64,000 nucleotides of DNA, taken from positions 11,383-75,382 of the forward strand of contig CAYULH010000006.1 in assembly GCA_964445645.1 (NCBI GenBank). The letters are read 5' to 3'. The notes under the pieces were generated by a model. It worked only from the letters and a program-made list of their open reading frames with translations. It was not told the DNA's origin and did not search any database. This stretch comes from Aureispira sp964445645 (GTDB lineage: Bacteria; Bacteroidota; Bacteroidia; Chitinophagales; Saprospiraceae). Shown one piece after another: positions 51,695 through 60,893 of this stretch; position 1 is the first letter of the stretch, and each line of letters opens with the position of its first letter. Both the position numbers and the translations under genes were made by a program.

Positions 51695-53890
51695 TTAAGA
51701 AATAGGTGTTCCATTGACGGCAGAGGCTTGTGGTTCTACAAACAACAATTTGCCCTCTGCATTTTCGGTCATCAAAATCATTCCCTGCGAATCTATGCCC
51801 ATCATTTTGCGTGGTGCCAAATTAGCTACCAACACTACCCGTTGCCCAATCACCGATTCGGGGCTGTGGTGCAAGGCTATTCCAGATACTACCGTGCGGG
51901 TTTCTACGCCCAAGTCTACGCTCAATTTTAGTAATTTCTTAGATTTTTTGACTTTTTCTGCGGTCAGAATAGTGCCTACACGCAAATCTACTTTGGTAAA
52001 ATCATCAAAAGTGCATTCCTTCTTAAATGGTGCTGCCTTTTGCTCCGCTTTCTCTTGCGCTACTTTTAGTGCATTGATTTTTTCTTGTTGCGCTTCTATC
52101 AAAGCCAAGCGTGATTTGTCTTTTCTATCGTTAATTTTGGCAAACAACAATTCAGGTTTTCCAATCAGATGCTCAGTAGCTACTACACTTTCTCCTGCTT
52201 GCAATTGTGCTTTGAGGGTGGCAAAATCGCCTACTTTTAAGGCTTCTAGGTTTAATAATTGGCGCAATTTGGCGGCTGTAAACGGCAGGAAAGGCTGCAC
52301 CACCACACTCAAGGTAGTAGCCAACTGCAAACTCAAGTTCATAACCGTAGCCACTAGAGCAGAACTAGGCTCTTTTTTCCAGACTTTCCAAGGCTCATTG
52401 CGCTGCAATAAGGTATTGGCATAAGCCGAAATTTCCATCATCACCTGTACGCCTTGGCGGAATTCGTAGTGCAGTAGATGTTTTTCTAATTGTTCTAACT
52501 TAACCACTACATCAGCCAATACCTCTTTTGCCAGTACTTGGCTGCCTTCTACCACGCCCTCCAAATATTGGGTAGCATCCAAAGCAGGCACTTTGCCTTC
52601 ATAATATTTGTGGGTGAGAGTCACTACCCTATTGATGAGATTTCCTAAGTTGGCAACCAATTCATTATCATGCAAAGCCACAAATTCCTCCCATTTAAAA
52701 TCGCCATCTTTGTTCTCGGGCAAGGTTCGGATGAGGGCATAGCGCAAGGCATCTTCTTTGTTGGGGAATTCGGCAAAATCCTTCAAGTATTGGTGTTGCT
52801 CAATTACCCAGCCTTTGGATTTGGAGAACTTGCGCCCTTCTAAGTTTAGAAATTGATTGGCCGGCACATTTTTGGGCAAAATATAATTGCCGTGTGCTTG
52901 GAGCATGGCCGGAAACACAATGCAGTGAAAAACAATATTGTCTTTGCCAATAAAATGCACCAACTCGGTGGAATCGTCTTGCCAATAATCCTTCCAGTCT
53001 TTTCCATTTTCGGCCGCCCATTCTTTGGTGGCAGAAATGTAGCCAATGGGCGCATCAAACCATACATAGAGCACCTTGCCCTCTGCTTCCTCTAGTGGCA
53101 CATTGATGCCCCAATCCAAATCGCGGGTAATGGCACGTGGCAATAAGCCCCCTACTTGCTCGCCTGTGTCGGCATCTATTTTGGGTTCCAACCAAGAATT
53201 GCATTGGGCGATTACATGGTTTTTCCATTGTTTGGGATCGTGTAGTTTTTCGCCATCAAGCACGCCTTCATTGAGCCATTGTTTGAGCCAAGCTGCGTGT
53301 TTGTCTAATTTAAAATACCAGTGTTTGGTGGATTTTAGAACAGGTGCTTTGCCGCTGAGTACAGAACGTGGATTTTTTAGCTCTAAGGGCGATAAGGCCG
53401 AGCCACACTTCTCACACTGATCGCCATCGGCATCCTCATGTCCACAGTTGGGGCAAGTTCCCTTGATGTAGCGATCGGCCAAGAATTGTTGGTATTCGGC
53501 ATCGTAATACTGATCATTTTCCTTCACCTCAAATTCATCGCCTTTTTCCAACAATTGCTTAAAAAAAGCTTGTGCCGTTTCGTGATGAATGGCACGACTG
53601 GTACGGGAGTATTTATCAAAAGAAATTCCTAAACCTTCAAAACTTTGCTTATTGATGGCATGGTAAGTATCTATAATATCTTGGGGGCTGCGCCCTTCTT
53701 TTTTGGCACGAATAGTAATGGCTGCCCCATGCTCATCAGAGCCACAAATAAAAGCTACATCTTTGCCTTGCAAGCGCAAAAAACGAGCGTAAATATCGGC
53801 AGGCAAATAAGCTCCTGCTAAGTGTCCTAAATGCAATGCGCCATTGGCATAAGGCAAGGCGGCTGTAATGGTATATCTTTTCTTGTTCAT
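51695..53890 (-). CDS. metG: Methionyl-tRNA synthetase
   Basis: Charges tRNA-Met. The 731-residue class I synthetase has LHLGHLAG (HIGH site, residues about 18-25), a zinc finger CPNCGHEDADGDQCEKCG, and KFSKSKG (KMSKS loop). An alpha-helical anticodon domain with WKVWKK follows. After a Lys/Gln/Ala-rich linker the C-terminal tRNA-binding OB domain occupies residues 631-725 (VDLRVGTILTAEKV, then VANLAPRKMMGIDSQGM). It is followed by the secreted OB-domain gene. Confidence 0.98.
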   Translation of the reverse strand: MNKKRYTITAALPYANGALHLGHLAGAYLPADIYARFLRLQGKDVAFICGSDEHGAAITIRAKKEGRSPQDIIDTYHAINKQSFEGLGISFDKYSRTSRAIHHETAQAFFKQLLEKGDEFEVKENDQYYDAEYQQFLADRYIKGTCPNCGHEDADGDQCEKCGSALSPLELKNPRSVLSGKAPVLKSTKHWYFKLDKHAAWLKQWLNEGVLDGEKLHDPKQWKNHVIAQCNSWLEPKIDADTGEQVGGLLPRAITRDLDWGINVPLEEAEGKVLYVWFDAPIGYISATKEWAAENGKDWKDYWQDDSTELVHFIGKDNIVFHCIVFPAMLQAHGNYILPKNVPANQFLNLEGRKFSKSKGWVIEQHQYLKDFAEFPNKEDALRYALIRTLPENKDGDFKWEEFVALHDNELVANLGNLINRVVTLTHKYYEGKVPALDATQYLEGVVEGSQVLAKEVLADVVVKLEQLEKHLLHYEFRQGVQVMMEISAYANTLLQRNEPWKVWKKEPSSALVATVMNLSLQLATTLSVVVQPFLPFTAAKLRQLLNLEALKVGDFATLKAQLQAGESVVATEHLIGKPELLFAKINDRKDKSRLALIEAQQEKINALKVAQEKAEQKAAPFKKECTFDDFTKVDLRVGTILTAEKVKKSKKLLKLSVDLGVETRTVVSGIALHHSPESVIGQRVVLVANLAPRKMMGIDSQGMILMTENAEGKLLFVEPQASAVNGTPIS

Positions 53891-53930
53891 TGTAGTTCTT
53901 ATCTAAATAATTGGTTTTAGGTTTTATTAG

Positions 53931-53971
53931 AAACAAAAATAAACACTAGCCTTAGAAAAGCTAGTGTTTAT
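53931..53971 (-). terminator. Terminator between the glycosyltransferase genes and metG
   Basis: 12-bp perfect stem ATAAACACTAGC (53939-53950) / GCTAGTGTTTAT (53960-53971), 9-nt loop. On the minus strand it is followed by TTTTTGTTTC, as expected downstream of the gene at 54010. Confidence 0.8.
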
Positions 53972-54009
53972 GTCATTTTTTTAGGTTGGACTCGTCTAGT
54001 AGAGTTGTC

Positions 54010-55500
54010 TTAATTCATCATTCGAGCGTGTGCAAAGGAGTAGCCACTGATAATGCTGTATCCCATGAACACAAGAATATGGAAAGGCAACATGCCTACA
54101 ATACCATAATAGAGCGAAAGGATGATAATTACTAAAAATAATATAGCTAATAATAATTCTGCTTTGGCTATAGGGCTTACACGCTTAGATAAATATTTGT
54201 TCTTTTTCCAACCCGGTTTTTTGGCATCTTCCAAGTTGAATTTTGGGGTGCGTACAAAAGGGGTCTTTTTGCCAATATATCCTTCCACAGCGGCCATAGC
54301 ATTGTGCAAGGCCATTCCCATAGAGAGCGACAAGAAGAAAGGAAAACGGATGATAAAGGAAAATACATTTTTGATGGTAAAACCGCCTCTAGTGTGTTCA
54401 TAAGACAGCCAAAAGAAGAGCGTTACCATTATCATATTAAACGAACCTAAAGCCGCATAGGAAAGAATGTTGTTGTAAATAATATCCTGACCTTGGTAGG
54501 TGTACTGTATCCAAACCAATGGTATACTGGTGAGGGACAACAACAAAATACAGATAAAAATTCCCGTGTTCATCAAGTGCGAAACAGCGTGCAACTTATC
54601 TACCAGTCCCATATCTTTGGCTTTGAAAACACGGGGCAAGTTCTTAACCGCACATTCTGCGGCCCCTTTGGTCCAACGAAATTGCTGGCTCTTAAAGGCG
54701 TTCATTGCTACCGGAAGCTCTGCTGGTGTGGTAACATCGCCCAAGTATTTGAATACCCAGCCCTTGAGTTGTGCACGGTAACTCAAATCCAAATCTTCCG
54801 TTAATGTATCAGAAGACCAGCCTCCTGCATCTTCGATACAGGCACGTCTCCACAAGCCAGCCGTACCATTAAAATTCATGAAATGCCCAGACATATTGCG
54901 CCCCATTTGTTCTACTACAAAGTGGGCATCTAGGGCCAAAGCTTGCATCTGTGTGAGGAAAGAATAGTCCTTGTTCATGTGCTCCCAACGCGTTTGAACA
55001 ACACCAATGTTCTCATTCTTGAAGTATGGAATGGTTTTGTTCAGAAAATCGGGGTGTGGAATAAAATCAGCATCAAATACCGCAATAAATTCTCCTTTGG
55101 AAATGGTCATGCCATAAGCCAAGGCACCAGCTTTAAACCCTATCCGTTCGGGGCGACGTACATGCTCAATGTTCCAGCCATGCGGTTCTAATTCTTTGAT
55201 TTTGTTGGCAATAATTTCTACTGTTTCGTCAGTAGAATCATCCAATACTTGGATTTCTACTTTGTCTTTGGGATAATCCAACTTAACAATAGCATCCAAA
55301 AGACGTTCTACCACATACAATTCATTATACACGGGCAATTGGATTGTCACTGTTGGGACAAAATCCTCTGTCATAACAGCATTGTTCTTTTCTTTTCTTC
55401 GGCGCCACCAAAAACTAATGGCTAAGTGTAATTGAATACAACTATAAAAAAAGATGAAAAGTAGCGGTAGCGTGTACAACGCAATAATAATTAGTTCCAC
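54010..55500 (-). CDS. Membrane glycosyltransferase family 2 (CesA-like)
   Basis: A 496-residue processive-type GT2 enzyme. One N-terminal membrane segment (LIIIALYTLPLLFIFFY), a cytosolic catalytic domain with VTIQLPVYNE, LDDSTDET, the DADF motif, TEDLDLSYR and QQFRWTKG (the Q..RW motif), then about four C-terminal membrane segments. Such enzymes make mannan- or glucan-like chains or glycolipids. The start is GTG (55500); no ATG lies upstream in frame before the preceding gene. It is coupled to the GT2 gene at 55503 (2 bp apart). Confidence 0.9.
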   Translation of the reverse strand: MELIIIALYTLPLLFIFFYSCIQLHLAISFWWRRRKEKNNAVMTEDFVPTVTIQLPVYNELYVVERLLDAIVKLDYPKDKVEIQVLDDSTDETVEIIANKIKELEPHGWNIEHVRRPERIGFKAGALAYGMTISKGEFIAVFDADFIPHPDFLNKTIPYFKNENIGVVQTRWEHMNKDYSFLTQMQALALDAHFVVEQMGRNMSGHFMNFNGTAGLWRRACIEDAGGWSSDTLTEDLDLSYRAQLKGWVFKYLGDVTTPAELPVAMNAFKSQQFRWTKGAAECAVKNLPRVFKAKDMGLVDKLHAVSHLMNTGIFICILLLSLTSIPLVWIQYTYQGQDIIYNNILSYAALGSFNMIMVTLFFWLSYEHTRGGFTIKNVFSFIIRFPFFLSLSMGMALHNAMAAVEGYIGKKTPFVRTPKFNLEDAKKPGWKKNKYLSKRVSPIAKAELLLAILFLVIIILSLYYGIVGMLPFHILVFMGYSIISGYSFAHARMMN

Positions 55501-55502
55501 GT

Positions 55503-56198
55503 TTATCTATATTTAAATATGGTTGTGATAATTTTATATCCTGCTAATAGAGTACCCTTAATAGTACCCGAAATTTTTGATTGTCCTACCCGAACACGAT
55601 ACGAGACCGGCACTTCTTCTACTTTCAATCCCTTCTTGGCTGCCTTTACTTGCATCTCAACTGTCCAGCCATACGTTTGGTCTTGCATATTTAGTGCCAA
55701 TAAATCGGCATACCTAATCGCTCTAAAAGGCCCCAAGTCGGTAAAGGTTACGCCATACAACCATTTGATTAGTCGTGTAGCCAACCAATTGCCAAATATT
55801 TGTTGTGGGGTCATAGAGCCTTTTTCTTTGGCTCCTGTAGCCCGTGAGCCAATCGCCATTGCCACGCCTTTTTCCAAAATTGGTGCCACTAACTGCGGCA
55901 ATTCTTCTGGATGATCCGAATAATCGGCATCTACAAACACCACAATATCGGGTTTTTCCGACATTTCTTGCAAGTGCGCCATACCTCGTAAGCAAGCAAA
56001 ACCATAGCCTTGTTGGGGTTCGTGTACCACCGTTGCACCAGCTTTTTGAGCAACGACTGCTGTTTGGTCATTCGAGTTATTATTTACTACTATAATACTC
56101 TTAACCAAGCTTTTAGGAAGAGCTGCTACCACTTTCCCAACTGCATTTTCTTCGTTATAGGCAGGAATGATAACAGCAATGTTTGCAGATGCGCTCAT
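55503..56198 (-). CDS. Glycosyltransferase family 2, dolichol-phosphate-mannose-synthase type
   Basis: A 231-residue soluble GT2 enzyme: IAVIIPAYNEENAVGKVV, VVNNNSNDQT, VFVDADYSDHPEE (DXD site) and TDLGPFRAIRYADL, then WTVEMQVKAAKKGLKVEEVPVSYRVR and RVGQSKISGT. This is the DPMS/UgtP-like pattern of enzymes that charge a lipid carrier with a sugar. It is immediately upstream of the membrane GT2 gene, so both may serve one cell-envelope glycan or glycolipid. Confidence 0.9.
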   Translation of the reverse strand: MSASANIAVIIPAYNEENAVGKVVAALPKSLVKSIIVVNNNSNDQTAVVAQKAGATVVHEPQQGYGFACLRGMAHLQEMSEKPDIVVFVDADYSDHPEELPQLVAPILEKGVAMAIGSRATGAKEKGSMTPQQIFGNWLATRLIKWLYGVTFTDLGPFRAIRYADLLALNMQDQTYGWTVEMQVKAAKKGLKVEEVPVSYRVRVGQSKISGTIKGTLLAGYKIITTIFKYR

Positions 56199-56454
56199 TT
56201 ATTAGTTGATCTAATTGTTGGTATTCATTGAACCTTCCCTCGCAGGACTGTTGTTAAATGTGGCGCAAAATTACTATAAAAAAGTAGTTTACACCAAAAA
56301 AAAACCTTTTTTCTATAGGGGGCTATTCCAACAATTCTGGCTTTTGTGGTAAAAAGGTTTTTGCTTTGGTAGCTTTGCCCAAACTATTTTATATCTTTAT
56401 TATAAATTAGTGCTTTATTATTTCATCCTTGTATCTAAAATTATAATTTCACTC

Positions 56455-56868
56455 ATGAGTGCATTATTGCCATTATTAGCCATTGTTGCAGGTATACTAG
56501 CTGCGTCTTCTGTTGTTGTCAAAAAATTACCTGATGCTTCTAAATATATCGAAAAAGTACGCCCTTATGAGGCATTTATTGGCGCTGGCTGCTTGCTGAT
56601 GTCTGTTTTTTCGCTCCTAAAAATCACTGCTTACTTTAGAGTGGATTTTGCTTGGGGGGTCATGTCTAGTGCTTGTATTGGTGCTTGTATCGTAATGGGC
56701 TTTGTATTGGGCTTTCCGATGATTCAAGAATTGATATTGGATGATATGGAAGAAAGTGCCCGCAAAAAGGGCGAGGAAATGTACGAAAAATTGATTCCTT
56801 ATAAGGTGACATCAGGTTTGGTAGGCATCATTACAGGTATTTACTTGTTTTTAGGTGTTATTTTCTAA
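56455..56868 (+). CDS. Hypothetical membrane protein
   Basis: A 137-residue protein from ATG 56455 (a GTG at 56410 would add 15 hydrophobic residues). It has four hydrophobic segments: LLPLLAIVAGILAASSVVV, AFIGAGCLLMSVFSLLKI, GVMSSACIGACIVMGFVLGF, and VGIITGIYLFLGVIF at the very end, with a charged loop (DDMEESARKKGEEMYEKL) before the last. No family recognised. It is followed 15 bp later by a DinB-family gene on the same strand. Confidence 0.7.
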   Translation: MSALLPLLAIVAGILAASSVVVKKLPDASKYIEKVRPYEAFIGAGCLLMSVFSLLKITAYFRVDFAWGVMSSACIGACIVMGFVLGFPMIQELILDDMEESARKKGEEMYEKLIPYKVTSGLVGIITGIYLFLGVIF

Positions 56869-56883
56869 TTAATATATTCATCT

Positions 56884-57540
56884 ATGCCAAAAACTGTTGC
56901 TACCCAAGCACTATTACAGGACTTAACACGACTCAACAAACGTCTTTCTGAGATTACGTTGCGTGATTTTACAACACTGAGCACAGAACAATTGCATTGG
57001 CGAGAGTCAACACACAAATGGAGCATTATTGAGTGTATTGCCCACCTCAATTATGTAGCCGATTTTTACCTTCCTCCTACACTCAAATCGGTAACATATT
57101 CCCAAGGAAAGGCATGGCCTCCTCAAGAAACGTTTACTAGAGGCTATTGGGGGCATCGTTTGGTGAGCAAGGTTCGTCTACGCCCCGATAATTGGCCTAA
57201 AAAAAAGATAGAAAGCTCCAAAAAATATACGCCTACCGTCACTATTAATGAACAGTTGAATGCACAAAAAGTATTTAAGGACTTTGCTGCTCATCAACAA
57301 ACCAAAGCACAAATTTTAGATATTGCTACCCAAATTAACCTAGAGAAGACGCGCATTTATGTCCTGTTTTTTAATTTGGTGAGCATCAACTTGGGTGATA
57401 TGCTCAAAATGCTAATTTACCACGACGAGCGGCATGTAGTACAGGCACAACGCATCTTATACCACGATGATTTTCATGGCAATACGCCGCTAGATGTGCT
57501 TTTATCTATGCATGGCAACAGTTTATCCTCCAATCGTTAA
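56884..57540 (+). CDS. DinB family protein
   Basis: A 218-residue four-helix-bundle protein of the DinB/YfiT superfamily, whose members are metal-dependent, often thiol- (bacillithiol-) transferases. Features: KWSIIECIAHLNYVADFY (conserved W.. ..HL with a metal His) and the late YHDERHVVQAQRI with two further metal-binding His. The KKIESSKKYTPT loop between helices is typical. With YtxJ in the window, bacillithiol transferase chemistry is plausible but not shown. Confidence 0.85.
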   Translation: MPKTVATQALLQDLTRLNKRLSEITLRDFTTLSTEQLHWRESTHKWSIIECIAHLNYVADFYLPPTLKSVTYSQGKAWPPQETFTRGYWGHRLVSKVRLRPDNWPKKKIESSKKYTPTVTINEQLNAQKVFKDFAAHQQTKAQILDIATQINLEKTRIYVLFFNLVSINLGDMLKMLIYHDERHVVQAQRILYHDDFHGNTPLDVLLSMHGNSLSSNR

Positions 57541-57597
57541 ACTCTCGGTAGTGGTTGATTTTGGCTTCCTATCTACCCCTACTTAAAATATATTGAT

Positions 57598-57605
57598 TAC
57601 ATTTG
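57598..57605 (+). promoter_or_regulatory. -7 promoter element upstream of bioB
   Basis: TACATTTG matches TAnnTTTG, 215 bp upstream of the bioB ATG at 57820. The leader holds two inverted repeats (57632-57665 TGAATTTG/CAAATTCA; 57751-57778). No -33 TTG at the right spacing. Confidence 0.35.
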
Positions 57606-57750
57606 CCCCAAGGCCAAAAACTTGGTAAAATTGAATTTGTGTCTATTACATTCAACTCAAATTCATGAGAATAAACAAAATAAAAAACTTAATTGTCATT
57701 TAATGACCTATTAGATGCTCCTGTTGTTCTACATTTCTGAAATGTAATAA

Positions 57751-57778
57751 ATTGTTTTACGGACACTGTTGAAACAAT
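57751..57778. promoter_or_regulatory. BirA-like operator candidate before bioB
   Basis: Inverted repeat ATTGTTT (57751-57757) / AAACAAT (57772-57778) with a 14-nt spacer, 41 bp upstream of the bioB ATG. Known BirA operators are inverted TTGTnAAC-type half sites spaced by about 14-15 nt, so this could be the biotin operator. A tight palindrome TACATTT-CTG-AAATGTA lies just before it. Confidence 0.35.
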
Positions 57779-57819
57779 CTAACCTACGAAGTATTAAGTC
57801 AAATAAACTATACATCATT

Positions 57820-58809
57820 ATGAGCTTACGCAATGATTGGACTAAAGAAGAAATTGAGGCCATTTATAACAAGCCTATTTTGGAATTGATTTATGAGGCG
57901 GCTACTGTTCACCGCCAACATAACGATCCGAATGAGGTACAAGTCTCTACACTGCTCTCCATCAAAACAGGAGGTTGTCCAGAAAACTGCTCTTATTGCC
58001 CACAATCCATTCACCACAATACAGATTTGGAGCCCGAACGTCTATTATCTTTGGATGAGGTGATGACTAAAGCAAGCATTGCTGCCCAAAATGGCTCTAC
58101 TCGTTTTTGTATGGGGGCTGCTTGGCGCAATGTCAAAAACAACAAACAGTTTGACCGGGTATTAGACATGGTCAAGGGGGTCAATTCCTTAGGAATGGAA
58201 GTTTGTTGTACACTTGGAATGTTGACCAAGGAGCAAGCAGAACGCCTCAAAGAAGCAGGTTTGCACGCCTACAATCACAATTTGGACACTTCTGAAGGGC
58301 ATTATTCCGAAATTATTACCACTCGTACTTATCAGGATCGCCTAGATACCTTAGAGCATGTGCGTGAAACAGGGCTAAATGTGTGTAGTGGTGGTATCAT
58401 TGGCTTGGGCGAAACGCCTAGCGACCGCATTACCATGCTGCATACCTTGGCCAATTTGCCCAAGCACCCCGAATCGGTCCCTGTCAATGCCTTGGTGGCG
58501 GTAAAAGGTACGCCACTCGAAAATCAAGAGCGTGTTTCGGTTTGGGAAATGGTGCGTATGATTGCCACGGCTCGTATTATTATGCCCTTGTCGCAGGTAC
58601 GTTTGTCGGCTGGTCGCCAAGAAATGCCGATTACAGAGCAAGCCCTTTGTTTTATGGCTGGAGCGAGTTCTATTTTTGCGGGTGAGAAATTATTAACTAC
58701 GCCCAATCCAGATGTGGATCAAGATAAGATGATGTTTGAATTGTTGGGTTTGAAACCAATGGCAGCGTTCAAAGGACAGGATAAAGAACTAGAGGCTACG
58801 GAGTTTTAG
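57820..58809 (+). CDS. bioB: Biotin synthase
   Basis: Radical-SAM enzyme that inserts sulfur into dethiobiotin. From ATG 57820 (MSLRNDWTKEEIEAIYN) it is 329 residues; an in-frame TTG at 57769 would add 17 without counterpart. SAM cluster: Cys-x3-Cys-x2-Cys in CPENCSYCPQS. Further signatures are RFCMGAAWRN, CTLGMLT, AYNHNLDTS, GGIIGLGE and VRLSAGRQEM, whose Arg and Cys-adjacent residues line the [2Fe-2S] site. No other bio gene is near. A terminator follows. Confidence 0.97.
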   Translation: MSLRNDWTKEEIEAIYNKPILELIYEAATVHRQHNDPNEVQVSTLLSIKTGGCPENCSYCPQSIHHNTDLEPERLLSLDEVMTKASIAAQNGSTRFCMGAAWRNVKNNKQFDRVLDMVKGVNSLGMEVCCTLGMLTKEQAERLKEAGLHAYNHNLDTSEGHYSEIITTRTYQDRLDTLEHVRETGLNVCSGGIIGLGETPSDRITMLHTLANLPKHPESVPVNALVAVKGTPLENQERVSVWEMVRMIATARIIMPLSQVRLSAGRQEMPITEQALCFMAGASSIFAGEKLLTTPNPDVDQDKMMFELLGLKPMAAFKGQDKELEATEF

Positions 58810-58838
58810 TATTCTTTACCAATATAAAACATAAACCA

Positions 58839-58878
58839 TGTGCCATTCCTTAATTTTAGGGGTGGCGCATTTTTTTTG
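58839..58878. terminator. Bidirectional terminator between bioB and the membrane operon
   Basis: Stem TGTGCCATTCC (58839-58849) / GGGGTGGCGCA (58859-58869), 11 bp with G-U pairs, followed on the plus strand by TTTTTTTTT. On the minus strand the sequence after the stem is T-rich too, so it can also end the operon at 58888. Confidence 0.7.
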
Positions 58879-58887
58879 CTGTTTGTC

Positions 58888-59262
58888 TTATAAGTTATTG
58901 CCCCAAGAGGAAAACATTATTGTGGCAATTAAAAAGAAGGCTATCCACAACAGATACAATAAAGTGATAAAGGTGATCTGTTTCCAGAAGACCAATTGGT
59001 GCTGCATGGCTTGTTGCCAATCTATGGTTCGTTCGCTTATTCTAAAGGCATTGGTGGCTCTTATATTTTGGAACAATAGTATAAGCACATAGCCTGTCCA
59101 GCCTAGTATTGATCCTGCTATTAATAATTGCCAAGCGGAGTAATAGCCCACCTCTATTGTAATCAATAGCATAAAAAACAACCACATTGCACTACAACCT
59201 ATTAGTAGTAATGATTGAAAGAGGATGGTGCGGGCCAACCATTTTTTGACGGATTCATCCAT
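58888..59262 (-). CDS. Small four-TM membrane protein, type I (operon gene 9)
   Basis: A 124-residue integral membrane protein and the last gene of the operon. It starts MDESVKKWLARTILFQSLLLIG, corresponding to the (L/F)WQR start of its paralogues, has four hydrophobic segments and a conserved middle: NIRATNAFRISERTIDWQQAMQHQLVFWKQITFIT. The WQQAM...Q..FWK element also occurs in the gene at 59681 (WQEALQYQFYFWK), which shows that they are paralogues. Function unknown. Confidence 0.75.
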   Translation of the reverse strand: MDESVKKWLARTILFQSLLLIGCSAMWLFFMLLITIEVGYYSAWQLLIAGSILGWTGYVLILLFQNIRATNAFRISERTIDWQQAMQHQLVFWKQITFITLLYLLWIAFFLIATIMFSSWGNNL

Positions 59263-59285
59263 GTTAGATACAATTTATATGTCAA

Positions 59286-59684
59286 TCAAAAAAAGAATAG
59301 TCCTATTATAGACCACATCAACGCCAGCACCAACCATTGCCACAAACGATAATTGAGGTACACCCAGTGTTCTTGGTCATAGGGTGTTTTGCGGGCGGCC
59401 AAATCTTTGCTCCATCGTATAAATTTGAATTGCCAACGGGCAGCATTAAGCCACAAGGCTCCCATTGTCCAAAAGGTAACACGAACAATCAATTGTTCCC
59501 ATCCTGCTGATTGGAACATTGGCAAAAAGCCCCAATAACTACAAAGTATACCAACTAGTGTTGTTATGATACCCACATAAACCAACCATCTGCTCAAGCT
59601 TCCTGCTGTTGCCAACAATTCGCCTGTAGCTTCATTGCCCAAATCAAAATCGTCTAATAAACTGTCTTCGTTCATGTTGTTCAT
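59286..59684 (-). CDS. Small membrane protein, type II (operon gene 8)
   Basis: A 132-residue membrane protein with an acidic N-terminus (MNNMNEDSLLDDFDLGNE) followed by about four hydrophobic segments, interrupted by a basic loop RWQFKFIRWSKDLAARK. The acidic LLDD start is shared with the other type II genes (LDD in those at 60486 and 61311). The start codon overlaps the stop of the type I gene at 59681 as ATGA, showing translational coupling. Function unknown. Confidence 0.72.
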   Translation of the reverse strand: MNNMNEDSLLDDFDLGNEATGELLATAGSLSRWLVYVGIITTLVGILCSYWGFLPMFQSAGWEQLIVRVTFWTMGALWLNAARWQFKFIRWSKDLAARKTPYDQEHWVYLNYRLWQWLVLALMWSIIGLFFF

Positions 59685-60061
59685 AAATTAAGAATGGCCT
59701 GTAATTGGGGCCAAGCTATCCAAGCTGCTAGTACAAACAAAGCCAAACAGCTGTATTTCCAAAAATAAAATTGATACTGCAATGCTTCTTGCCACGACAA
59801 TGGGTTTGCGGTGTCCAAATAGGTTTTGAGGGATTCTATGCTTTGGTGCAATTGCTGAATAATGTAGGCTGTTGCGGCAACAATGCCCATTACTTGAAGT
59901 AAATAAGGCAGTACGACCATCATTCCTTGGCCTTCTAATACAAATAGTTGTCTAATTCCTGTGCCTATTCTCATTATCCAAACCAAGAACAAGCCCAAAA
60001 ACAAAATACGTTGCCAAAACAAGAGTTTGCTACACCAGTCCTTTGTTTGTTGCGTCATCAT
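59681..60061 (-). CDS. Small four-TM membrane protein, type I (operon gene 7)
   Basis: A 126-residue membrane protein starting MMTQQTKDWCSKLLFWQRILFLGLF, the type I pattern. Four hydrophobic segments; after the third comes IQQLHQSIESLKTYLDTANPLSWQEALQYQFYFWKY, a helical loop with the WQ..L...FWK motif, then a last hydrophobic segment. It is coupled to the type II gene at 59684 by an ATGA overlap and lies 5 bp downstream of the gene at 60067. Function unknown. Confidence 0.75.
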   Translation of the reverse strand: MMTQQTKDWCSKLLFWQRILFLGLFLVWIMRIGTGIRQLFVLEGQGMMVVLPYLLQVMGIVAATAYIIQQLHQSIESLKTYLDTANPLSWQEALQYQFYFWKYSCLALFVLAAWIAWPQLQAILNL

Positions 60062-60066
60062 ATCCG

Positions 60067-60465
60067 TCAGCTATGAAACAATCCTGCAAAAACGACCAAT
60101 AGAAAAGCAGCTAATGCTAACGTTACCAATCCGCCTACAATAAATACAATATGTCGCCAAAATAAACGCTGCTGCTGGTAGGATTTTATAAGATCTTCTT
60201 CCTTAGAGGATTTTAGGTAAGCTTTGGTGGCTTTTATATTATTATATAAATTAATCCAAATATAAGCCGTCCAAGCCAACATACTTGCAATGATAGCCAT
60301 GAATAAATAGTAGCCACTAGCCCCAGAATAACTAGTTGTAAACTCCCCGAGTGCCAGTAGTAAGACCATACTATAAAAAAGTGCCATTGCTACCAACAGC
60401 CTAGTTTGCCAACTTAATGTTTTTTGGAGGGTATTTTTGTATTGCTCCAACGAGTCCAATTCCAT
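60067..60465 (-). CDS. Small four-TM membrane protein, type I (operon gene 6)
   Basis: A 132-residue membrane protein (MELDSLEQYKNTLQKTLSWQTRLLVAM), a type I member with SWQTR in place of FWQR. Four hydrophobic segments with the loop NLYNNIKATKAYLKSSKEEDLIKSYQQQRLFWRH between the third and fourth. The NI.AT.A element also occurs in the gene at 58888. It is not paired with a type II gene. Spacing to neighbours is 20 bp upstream and 5 bp downstream. Function unknown. Confidence 0.74.
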   Translation of the reverse strand: MELDSLEQYKNTLQKTLSWQTRLLVAMALFYSMVLLLALGEFTTSYSGASGYYLFMAIIASMLAWTAYIWINLYNNIKATKAYLKSSKEEDLIKSYQQQRLFWRHIVFIVGGLVTLALAAFLLVVFAGLFHS

Positions 60466-60485
60466 TCCATGATTATTTGTAAGGG

Positions 60486-60893
60486 TTAGTAAATTAGAAT
60501 AAAAAATAAGGTTCTGATTATAATAGCCAAAAAAACAAAACCTAATAAATAGGCACTTTTGTAATGCGCTTCCAGAAAATGTGCTTCATTGGTGACAAAA
60601 TCTTGTTGGTGGGCCTGCTCTTGCCTCTTTTTTTGTTGCCAAATACGGTAGGCCAAGGCCAGTAATATAAGATCTATGAGCAATTGGAACAGCATAAAAA
60701 AGCCATTATAATAAAAGGCCGAATCACTGCGTAGAAAAACATTTTTTACCAAGAGCAATATATCCAACATCAACGAAACGCCCAAAGCAACAGCGAGCTT
60801 GGTCAATATGGGATTATAATGTTCTATTACTTGTAAATAAACATAATCTTCTCCCTCTACATTTATTGTATCATCTAATATTTCTTCTTTCAT
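60486..60893 (-). CDS. Small membrane protein, type II (operon gene 5)
   Basis: A 135-residue membrane protein from ATG 60893 (MKEEILDDTINVEGEDYVYLQVIEHYNP); the frame open to 61115 lies inside the previous gene. Acidic N-terminus with an LDD motif, about four hydrophobic segments and a basic helix in the middle (YRIWQQKKRQEQAHQQDF), equivalent to YRVWQKYQQLQVAEEQGF of the gene at 61311. Its start overlaps the stop of the type I gene by ATGA. Function unknown. Confidence 0.74.
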   Translation of the reverse strand: MKEEILDDTINVEGEDYVYLQVIEHYNPILTKLAVALGVSLMLDILLLVKNVFLRSDSAFYYNGFFMLFQLLIDLILLALAYRIWQQKKRQEQAHQQDFVTNEAHFLEAHYKSAYLLGFVFLAIIIRTLFFILIY

